Below, one piece after another: positions 13,099-19,022 of a stretch of DNA of 19,022 nt (the stretch's first letter is position 1; the number at the start of each line of letters is the position of its first letter). The notes beneath the pieces were generated by a model. It did no database searches, was not told the origin of the DNA, and worked only from the letters and a program-made list of their open reading frames with translations. The stretch comes from an uncultured Lentisphaeraceae bacterium. GTDB lineage: Bacteria; Verrucomicrobiota; Kiritimatiellia; RFP12; DVOR01. The position numbers and the translations under genes were made by a program. The stretch covers positions 1-19,022 of the forward strand of contig CALBHX010000020.1 of NCBI GenBank assembly GCA_937892925.1. The letters run 5' to 3'.

Positions 13099-14622
13099 TT
13101 ATTCAAGAATCAGATACGTGGGCAAACCCCGGATGCCGAACCGCGCCTGCGCCGGGCGAATGGCGCGATCTGCCAAATCCATCCGCACCTTAAGCAGCGT
13201 AAAGCGCTTCAGTTCCTGCTGTACGGCAGGATCCGGAAACGTTTTGGCCTCCATCTCATCGCACGCCTTGCACGCCGGCCCCCAGAAGTCCAGCAGCACG
13301 GGGTTCCCCTTGGCCTGCGCTGCGGCAATGGCCGCCTCCACGGCGGGCAGGTCTGCACCATCAAGCCCCTCCGAGGGAAGCAACGCCCGAACGGCCGTCC
13401 ACCCATAATGCAAAGCAAACAGCAGCACCACCACACCAAACGCCTTCTTCACCCACAGCATCCACGCCCCGGGCTTCGGCAGAAATGAAAGCCCTGCCCC
13501 CGCAATCGGCCACGGCGCAGCCATCCCCACGCCCAGGACAAACGGCAGACAAAGCGCCCAATACGCCCCCGCCGCCACATAATCTGCCGTCAAGAGCAAG
13601 ACCGCAATCAACACCGGCGCGACGCACGCCCCAGCCAGCACGGCACTCACCGCCCCGGCAAAAAAGGCCGCCGCCGCTCCCTGCCGTCCGCTGCCCGTGC
13701 CCGAAAAGCGCGTAAAGTCAATCATGATCACATCAAACAAGGCCAGCGCCAACACCACGAACACCCCCGCAATGGCTGCATTAAACCACCAGGCCGACTG
13801 AATGGCACCGAACGCCGCCCCCGTCAGCACCGGAATCAATGCCAGTGCGCCGTAGGCCAGCGCAATTCCCAGCCCATACGCGCCGCCCCGCGTCGCCCCG
13901 CGCAGCCGCGAACCGCCGACCGCACCCGCCCCAATGATTGCCAGATTGATGGGCATCATCGGCAGCACACACGGCGTCAGATTCAGTGCCAGCCCGCCTA
14001 AGAAAACCATCGCCACCAGAAGCCACAAACCATGCGCCTGCACCCAACCGCGCGGATCCTCCAGAAAGGATCCTGCTTCAGCATTCGCAGAGGTCTCCAC
14101 CGGAGCGCCGCGCAAAAAGGCCAAAAAATCCTTCGGGGCAAGAAACCCGCTGGCCGAACGCTGAATACGCACGGCAGGCACCGGAGGCGGGGGCGGCTCC
14201 GCGGCCGGGTTCCCCGCAGGCGTCTGAGGCTCCGCCCCTTCCACCACCGTGCCTTCAGCCGTAACCGTAAAGGTCAGGCTCTGCGGCATATAGCACTGCG
14301 CCGCGTCGCACCCCTGATACTCCAGCGTAAAGACCTGCCCCGGGCGGGCATGCCAGGCAAATTCCGCCAGCCCTTCATAAATCACCCGTCCATCGCCATC
14401 TTTAGACGGACGCTCCGGTTTCGTCAACGGCTCCCCCAGGGAGCAGACCAACATATCATCATAGAGGTGCTGATCCGGACGCATCATTGAAAATGTCGCC
14501 GACACCACCCCTTCCCGAAAGGCCATCTCCGGCCGAAACGGATCTTCCGCACCCCACATCAGCGGTGAAAGCGTCATCGCCAACAAAGCCGCCGCCAGCC
14601 CGCGCCCGCTCGCAACCATCAT
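13099..14622 (-). CDS. dsbD: Thiol:disulfide interchange protein DsbD-like, thioredoxin domain cut short
   Basis: Predicted 507 aa from ATG 14622, preceded by AAAGGA with a 9-nt spacer; the frame opens at 14679 without a ribosome site. Layout: signal peptide (1-23); DsbD-alpha domain (about 25-125) with the cysteine pair Cys105/Cys110 in GCDAAQC; Pro-rich linker (about 130-150); membrane domain (about 197-417) with the redox cysteines Cys218 (NLTPCVLP) and Cys333 (GACVAP); C-terminal thioredoxin-like domain with CKAC (Cys451, Cys454) and the cis-Pro loop (RGLPTYL). It carries electrons from cytoplasmic thioredoxin across the inner membrane to periplasmic partners. Odd: the protein stops seven residues after the cis-Pro Gly-Leu, so the last strand and helix of the thioredoxin fold (about 30 residues) are missing. 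First gene of a three-gene operon. Confidence 0.88.
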   Translation of the reverse strand: MMVASGRGLAAALLAMTLSPLMWGAEDPFRPEMAFREGVVSATFSMMRPDQHLYDDMLVCSLGEPLTKPERPSKDGDGRVIYEGLAEFAWHARPGQVFTLEYQGCDAAQCYMPQSLTFTVTAEGTVVEGAEPQTPAGNPAAEPPPPPVPAVRIQRSASGFLAPKDFLAFLRGAPVETSANAEAGSFLEDPRGWVQAHGLWLLVAMVFLGGLALNLTPCVLPMMPINLAIIGAGAVGGSRLRGATRGGAYGLGIALAYGALALIPVLTGAAFGAIQSAWWFNAAIAGVFVVLALALFDVIMIDFTRFSGTGSGRQGAAAAFFAGAVSAVLAGACVAPVLIAVLLLTADYVAAGAYWALCLPFVLGVGMAAPWPIAGAGLSFLPKPGAWMLWVKKAFGVVVLLFALHYGWTAVRALLPSEGLDGADLPAVEAAIAAAQAKGNPVLLDFWGPACKACDEMEAKTFPDPAVQQELKRFTLLKVRMDLADRAIRPAQARFGIRGLPTYLILE

Positions 14623-14655
14623 CTGAAGCCATCCTTTAACCATACGTTCAAGTGT

Positions 14656-14684
14656 CTCATAAGCCGAAATGCCGTGCAAGCCAA
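14656..14684 (-). promoter_or_regulatory. Possible promoter of the dsbD-GH20-xer operon
   Basis: On the minus strand TTGGCT (14684-14679), a 17-bp spacer and TATGAG (14661-14656) each match 4 of 6 consensus bases. Position about 35 nt before the chosen dsbD start is suitable. Further upstream a 7-bp inverted repeat (14713-14719 and 14728-14734, loop of 8) could be an operator. Confidence 0.35.
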
Positions 14685-14744
14685 ACCGCTACACACACGA
14701 TCCCTGCATACAGCAGGAATCAGAACGTTCCTGCACGGCTACCC

Positions 14745-14786
14745 AAAAAGAAAACGGGCGCCCCTCCGTCTCGATGGGGACGCCCC
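14745..14786 (-). terminator. Intrinsic terminator of the 518-aa secreted-protein gene
   Basis: Arms GGGCGCCCC (14756-14764) and GGGGACGCCC (14776-14785) pair with a single bulged A, and on the minus strand the hairpin is followed by TTTTCTTTTT (14754-14745). It lies about 105 nt past the stop at 14891. Confidence 0.75.
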
Positions 14787-14890
14787 TTATCCTGCTTCAG
14801 CCGAGCCCGATTTTCAGAGCCCGTCTGGCCGCAGGAAGACCTAGCACGAACCATCCGCGCCCTTATTATCCCCTGCACCGCCCCGGCCGA

Positions 14891-16447
14891 TTATTTCGAA
14901 ACCGGCACAAGCGACACCTGCATGAAGGGCAGCTCCCCTACCCCGGCTTCTGTGCGCGGAAGCACCAAAATCAGATTGTTCTGCGCATCAGCCACCGGCG
15001 CGGCATAGACCACCGGCTCAGCGGCGGCCAGCGCTTCCGGCGTGGCGGCGCGGCGGACGCACACCTGTGCGGCTTTGGCCGTGGCCAACGCGCAGCCTTC
15101 CGGCCCGCGCACGGTCAGCGTAACGCTGTCGGTTTCCGGATCGGTTACCAGGCCGGTAACCGTGAGCGCCAGGGGCTTGCCGGCCGTTTCACTGGGGTCC
15201 ATATTCAGCAGGAACGCATTAAACGCCGCTTCTGTGATATCCGCCCCCGAAGCGGTGCGCAGGCGTAGGGTGCCCTCGAGCGGCTCCAGATAATCCGAAA
15301 GCGTTACGCCGTAAGCCGCAGCCCAATCCGCATACAAATCAAACAAATGCCCCGTGTCAGAAACAAAGGGTTTGAAACTGCCCAAGGCATATGTGGTGAG
15401 CAGCTCTACGCCGTCAACCGAGCGGTTGGCCAGCATCCACGCGTCATAGAAACCGCCCGCCGTGGCCGAGAAGGCCACCTGACGGATGGCATCCAGACCA
15501 TCGGCCGCAAAGTTGGCCGGCCCCGTAGCCGCCCAAGCGTTGTCAATCGCATAAAACCACTGGCAGTCGTCCCCGTCTTCCAGCGATGAGAAGTCGAAGG
15601 CATACCCCTTTTCTTCGGTTACGATCCACCGATAGCCGCGCCCTTCGGTCAGGCAGATTTCAGCCCCTTCGGGCGACCCCTCGGCGGCGCTGGCATTCCG
15701 GGCAAAAATGCGGAAGGCGCGCGCCACTGCCCCCTCAGCGGAATCCACATAACTCTGGAACTCGATGCGGATCACCACCGCGCCGCTTCCGACTTCGGCA
15801 TAGGTGTGTTTGGTTTTGCAGAATTCAAAGGTAAAGTCTTCCGGCGTGCCGGTGCCGGCGCTTCCGGCCGTGCCGGTGCGCACGCGCGAAACATAGAAGT
15901 AGCCATCCTGCAGCACGCAGATGCCCAGCTTGGCGGCAGTGGCCAAAGGCAACTGACCGCTGGCATCGGGCGAGCGATCCGCATAGGAGGGATACATCGC
16001 CTTGAGTGCGTCCGCATCGGGCGCGGTATCTGAAAGCTCAAAGCGCACGGTGGCATACAGATTGTCTTTGCGGAGCTTGCCTGCGGGCGGCTCCAATGTA
16101 AACTCCGAGCCATCCGCGTTCCGAACCGCGAGCGCAAGATAGGCCGCATCGTCTGCCGCCAGCCCGTCATTAAAACGCAGCATGCCTGCGCCTTCCGCAT
16201 CGCCGGCCGCCGAAACGGTATAAGCGCGCTCCCGCTCAGAAGCACTTGCGCTGGCATTGAAAATCGACCACTCCGGATACGCCGCCGAAGGAAACGCAAA
16301 CGACCCTCCGGCCGCCCCGGAAAAGGTATAGGGAGACGCCTTGGTACAGGCCGGCGAAAGCCAGTTCCCGGGCGACACAGCCGCCCCGGCACACCAAGCC
16401 CAGCCCAGCGCACTCGCAGCCAAGAAGAAACGATGCATCGCTCTCAT
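14891..16447 (-). CDS. Secreted protein of unknown function, 518 aa, with C-terminal module shared with the giant protein
   Basis: I do not recognise the main part. Start is ATG 16447 or, three codons later, ATG 16438 (GAGAG close upstream); a longer frame to 16642 runs through the promoter and is unlikely. Residues 1-22 form a signal peptide (R/H-R, hydrophobic core, cleavage near CAGA). The body (about 25-390) is acidic, rich in Ala, Asp, Glu and aromatic residues, with alternating strand-like segments (YATVRFELSD, AVVIRIEFQSYV, YRWIVTEE) and Cys at 34, 177, 210, 265 and 295; it reads like a beta-sandwich, carbohydrate-binding-type domain, but no family motif is clear. Residues about 405-518 (AAFNAFLLNMDPSE, then TDPETDSVTLTV, ILVLPRTE and PFMQVSLVP) match the C-terminus of the giant protein. 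Flanked by its own promoter and terminator, so monocistronic. Likely periplasmic or extracellular. Confidence 0.7.
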   Translation of the reverse strand: MRAMHRFFLAASALGWAWCAGAAVSPGNWLSPACTKASPYTFSGAAGGSFAFPSAAYPEWSIFNASASASERERAYTVSAAGDAEGAGMLRFNDGLAADDAAYLALAVRNADGSEFTLEPPAGKLRKDNLYATVRFELSDTAPDADALKAMYPSYADRSPDASGQLPLATAAKLGICVLQDGYFYVSRVRTGTAGSAGTGTPEDFTFEFCKTKHTYAEVGSGAVVIRIEFQSYVDSAEGAVARAFRIFARNASAAEGSPEGAEICLTEGRGYRWIVTEEKGYAFDFSSLEDGDDCQWFYAIDNAWAATGPANFAADGLDAIRQVAFSATAGGFYDAWMLANRSVDGVELLTTYALGSFKPFVSDTGHLFDLYADWAAAYGVTLSDYLEPLEGTLRLRTASGADITEAAFNAFLLNMDPSETAGKPLALTVTGLVTDPETDSVTLTVRGPEGCALATAKAAQVCVRRAATPEALAAAEPVVYAAPVADAQNNLILVLPRTEAGVGELPFMQVSLVPVSK

Positions 16448-16467
16448 ATCACAATCTTTCTGCGCAT

Positions 16468-16496
16468 AGCATAGCGAATCCCAGGCGCACACGCAA
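16468..16496 (-). promoter_or_regulatory. Sigma70-type promoter of the 518-aa secreted-protein gene
   Basis: The minus strand has TTGCGT (16496-16491), a 17-bp spacer and TATGCT (16473-16468). The -10 region GCTATGCTA is identical over nine bases to that of the giant gene's promoter at 9996. The start of transcription would be near 16461, about 14 nt before the first ATG. Confidence 0.6.
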
Positions 16497-16778
16497 GCAA
16501 AAAGTATGGCGCCGCCATAGCGGCAGCTTATGTGGCGGCCTCGTGCTTCTTCCCTGAGAACGGGAGCCGCACCTGCTCTCCGGAGCATTTCTTCCGCCCG
16601 CCATGAACGCGCCGCCCGGCACATCGTCCGCTCCGGGGGCATGCCCCCGGTTTAATCGGCACGGCTGACGTTCGGCGGAGCGCCGACTTCCATTTAAGCA
16701 CTTGAGCATCTGTGGCGCTGTTCTCCTCCGGCGCCGGCATCTCAGGCGCGCCCGGCAGAGCATCCCCGATACGCCGGC
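16497..16778. other. Hairpin-rich intergenic spacer beside the helicase gene; no supported gene
   Basis: Several perfect inverted repeats are packed here: TGCTC-4 nt-GAGCA (16574-16587), an 18-bp palindrome with arms CCGGGGGCA/TGCCCCCGG (16633-16650) followed by TTTAAT on the plus strand, TCGGCG-GAG-CGCCGA (16672-16686) and CCGGCGCCGG (16728-16737). A 70-codon minus-strand frame (16528-16740) is Arg/Gly/Ser-rich with no ribosome site and looks spurious. Possible roles: the helicase transcript's terminator, a structured RNA, or the end of a mobile segment. Confidence 0.4.
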
Positions 16779-19022
16779 TCAGGCTTTCCGTAAAAAGCCC
16801 TGCCGGAACGCCCCGGGGAATTGGAACTTTTTCTCTTCCCCGCTAAAGGAAATCACAATCATCCCTTTCTTTATGCTGACCACGGTTCCGGTTCCAAACG
16901 CGTTATGTTTTACGCTGACGCCGGGAACAATGCCGGAAACATCCACAGGCTCAGCCTTCGGCCGCTTCAGAATGACCGGCGCAGGAGGCACATAGGCAGG
17001 ACGATAGGTAGGCACCGCTTGGGCAGTCCTGCTTGTTGGCATCATCGGCTTCTTGGATTCTGGGCGAGGAGCAGCCTTTTTCTTTGGCATTTCCTGAATT
17101 TCTTCGTCCTCGTCATCCGGCACAGAGAAATAAGGCTTGTCCGGCAGATCCTCCTCGCGGGGAGCAGATGCGACCTCTGAGGTCTGGAGCTGCCCCGCCA
17201 TTCTGTCGTAATCCTCACGCGATACCACGGTGCTGTAAAGGCCGACGCCCTCCCCGGCGTGGCGATCCATGCCGGTATAAGAAAGGCTCGCGTCCTCATA
17301 GCGTTTGAACTTATAAACGGCATCGTTCATCAATGTCTCATTGAACACGTTGAGGGATACCAGCAGCTCAAAGTCTTTCACATCCAGACCGGTTACTTTC
17401 TTAAAAAGCTCCGGTTCCAACTGCGTAATCACATCTTTCAGGCTGTTTTCCCGGTAGTCCGTCAGGTACATAAATACTGGAACGCGGGTTGCAAACTTGA
17501 TGAGTTTTTCCTGAATCAGCTTGCGTTTAGACTTGTACTCCTTTTCGGCCTCTGTAAGTTCTTTTTTCTTCTTTTGGGAAAGCTTCTTCCCGGCATTCTT
17601 TGCATTCCGAACGATATTGGATTTGTTGATAATGGTCTGAATATCCGTGTTCAGACTGCGGAAGCCTTCAATGCGCATCAGCGCGTCCATAGCGTCCTGA
17701 TTGGCAAGCAGACGCGCCAGCGTCTCGTTGTCCACATTCACCAACAGCGCAGATTCCCAACGCTTTGCCAGCAGCGTAGCAGTGGTGCCGGCCATCGCAA
17801 TATCCAGAATTTCGGCGGCATTGACCTGCCGCATCGCGCTTCCATCATAGGCAAGCACCGGCAGGAAACTAATGAACTCCCCAACCTTCTTTTCGGGGTT
17901 GCTCTCCGCCACATTTAATCGGCAGCTATAATCGGAAATCTGCTTCAACGCACGATCCAGCGCAAAGTCAAAGACGTAGCACGCTTTCTTGATAATCTCT
18001 TTTTTGCCGCTGTCGTTTGTAACCTCCCACGGACTTTGCACGCGGAATGCCGCCTGAAAGTAGGTTTCCGGACTGGACAGATTGCGGAGCATAAAGATGC
18101 CTGTCCACGGCTTGATAGTAACGCCGGTGGTCAGCTTGCCGCAGGAAAGTGTGATCGTCTTGGTAGCCAGTGGATCGCCCATCGACTTCCGTACCGGCTC
18201 CAACGCTTTCACGCCGATGCCCGCCTCTGTACCGGCGCAAACATTCACATGATAATCATGATAGAACGTATTTTGTTTCTGCGCCAGCAGATTGGCCATG
18301 GCGTGGCAGGAAGCCACATTGGGCAGGAACCACAGCGTATGACTCAGCACATTCAGAAGGCGCGTATCTGAAAACGGCATAGGCGGCTTTTGCGCCCCCA
18401 GCTTCAATTCATCGATGGTCGTTTCCAGATAGGAGCCGCGAATCAGATCGAGCCATTTCTGCACATAGTCCTCATAGACGAAATGCGCGTCTTTGCCTTT
18501 GCCCTCGGCGGAGAAGAAGACATTCAAGTCAAATTCGTCAAACTCGCCCTGTTTGGCAATCTGTTGGATGCTGTCCGGAATTTTATAGGTCAGCATGACC
18601 ATTCGCGGCAAGGCTGCATAGGGATTATCCTCGCCCACCCAGTTTTCTTTGGCACGCTGTTCGTCGGAATACGTCCAGTTGTAAATCTGTTCTTCGATGA
18701 ACTCACCGGAGTTCAGAGCGCGGAACGGTGTGCCGGAGAGATAGAGATAATAGGTCGGTGTGATGGGCAGCCACGTTTCATCATAGGCATTGCCGCGATC
18801 GTATTTGCTCAGATCCTCGTCGTAGCTGTCCTCGTTCTGCTCAAACAGCTTTTTCGCGCTGTCCTTCCATGCGCCGAAGTGATACTCATCGAAAATCACC
18901 AAATCCCAGTTGGTCGTATGCACCCACTCGTTATTGGCTTTGATGCCACCGGTCGCTTTATTCACGCCGAGGAAGTCCTGAAAAGAGCCGAAGCAGACAA
19001 TGGGTTTGCTCTTATCCGCCCG
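16779..19022 (-). CDS. SF2 helicase/translocase, restriction-helicase type (DEAD/DEAH-like), partial at right edge
   Basis: The frame is open from the window edge, giving the C-terminal 747 codons; the N-terminus with the Walker A motif is missing. Counting from the edge, motif II is DEYH (45-48, in VIFDEYHFGAW), motif III is SGTP (96-99), a motif V-like TTGVTI is at 298-303 and a motif VI-like QAAFRVQSP at 323-331, where the usual Gly-Arg pair is not canonical. Then come an alpha-helical region with a Lys-rich coiled-coil-like stretch (470-512), an acidic then Pro-rich linker (about 635-690) and a terminal small beta-barrel-like domain (698-745; GVSVKHNAFGTGTVVSI, ending FPGAFRQGF), similar to Tudor/SH3-like tails of UvrD/PcrA-type helicases. 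Relatives are translocase subunits of restriction or other DNA-processing systems. Base composition is much more AT-rich than elsewhere here, suggesting transfer. Nuclease or methyltransferase partners, if any, lie outside the window. Confidence 0.72.
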   Translation of the reverse strand, partial: RADKSKPIVCFGSFQDFLGVNKATGGIKANNEWVHTTNWDLVIFDEYHFGAWKDSAKKLFEQNEDSYDEDLSKYDRGNAYDETWLPITPTYYLYLSGTPFRALNSGEFIEEQIYNWTYSDEQRAKENWVGEDNPYAALPRMVMLTYKIPDSIQQIAKQGEFDEFDLNVFFSAEGKGKDAHFVYEDYVQKWLDLIRGSYLETTIDELKLGAQKPPMPFSDTRLLNVLSHTLWFLPNVASCHAMANLLAQKQNTFYHDYHVNVCAGTEAGIGVKALEPVRKSMGDPLATKTITLSCGKLTTGVTIKPWTGIFMLRNLSSPETYFQAAFRVQSPWEVTNDSGKKEIIKKACYVFDFALDRALKQISDYSCRLNVAESNPEKKVGEFISFLPVLAYDGSAMRQVNAAEILDIAMAGTTATLLAKRWESALLVNVDNETLARLLANQDAMDALMRIEGFRSLNTDIQTIINKSNIVRNAKNAGKKLSQKKKKELTEAEKEYKSKRKLIQEKLIKFATRVPVFMYLTDYRENSLKDVITQLEPELFKKVTGLDVKDFELLVSLNVFNETLMNDAVYKFKRYEDASLSYTGMDRHAGEGVGLYSTVVSREDYDRMAGQLQTSEVASAPREEDLPDKPYFSVPDDEDEEIQEMPKKKAAPRPESKKPMMPTSRTAQAVPTYRPAYVPPAPVILKRPKAEPVDVSGIVPGVSVKHNAFGTGTVVSIKKGMIVISFSGEEKKFQFPGAFRQGFLRKA

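Noticed and set aside
15347..16033. Several plus-strand frames opposite the 518-aa gene.
   Set aside because: They are antisense shadows; the minus strand has a signal peptide, promoter and terminator.
16528..16740. A 70-codon minus-strand frame after the helicase gene.
   Set aside because: Arg/Gly/Lys/Ser-rich, no ribosome site, and built over strong inverted repeats; more likely non-coding.
1..19022. Search for tRNA, rRNA, CRISPR arrays, dif or other attachment sites, and insertion sequences.
   Set aside because: No cloverleaf-like sequence with an anticodon arm, no regularly spaced direct repeats and no transposase were seen by eye. A tRNAscan/Infernal run was not possible, so small RNAs cannot be fully excluded.

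Overview
The window is GC-rich chromosomal DNA from a Gram-negative (diderm) bacterium. Evidence for this is a DsbD-type inner-membrane thiol transporter, a signal-peptide GH20 hexosaminidase, and a very large secreted protein built from autotransporter-associated beta-strand (PATR-like) repeats. Large PATR-type secreted proteins, GH20 enzymes and short GNAT/glycosyltransferase surface-polysaccharide clusters together fit the PVC group (Verrucomicrobiota, Kiritimatiellota, Lentisphaerota), perhaps gut-associated. That placement is inference; there is no rRNA or other phylogenetic marker here.

Layout. (1) 1-3857 is part of a surface-polysaccharide locus: a polysaccharide deacetylase cut by the left edge, a GT4 glycosyltransferase and a BioF2/CelD-like GNAT acyltransferase, all on the minus strand and translationally overlapping, with a second GT4 gene diverging on the plus strand. 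(2) 4107-9917 (minus) is one 1936-codon gene for a secreted beta-helix protein. It has a strong sigma70-type promoter upstream (9996-10024) and an intrinsic terminator downstream (4052-4082). (3) 9918-10448 holds no gene I can support beyond that promoter. (4) 10449-14622 (minus) is a compact operon: a dsbD-like gene, then a GH20 beta-N-acetylhexosaminidase, then a XerC/D tyrosine recombinase, with gaps of 22 and 3 nt. (5) 14891-16447 (minus) is a monocistronic secreted protein of unknown function with its own promoter and terminator. Its last ~110 residues resemble the C-terminus of the giant protein. (6) 16448-16778 is a hairpin-rich spacer. (7) 16779 to the right edge (minus) is the C-terminal 747 codons of an SF2 helicase/translocase of restriction-helicase type. 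Its base composition is clearly more AT-rich than the rest, suggesting horizontal acquisition.

How it fits together. The left cluster probably builds and decorates an exported glycan. The giant protein and the 518-aa protein look like envelope or extracellular proteins that share a C-terminal module and near-identical promoter cores. DsbD would supply reductant to the periplasm, and the hexosaminidase trims N-acetylhexosamine from glycans there or outside. The helicase fragment is the most likely piece of an accessory (defence or mobile) system, whose remaining genes lie beyond the right edge.
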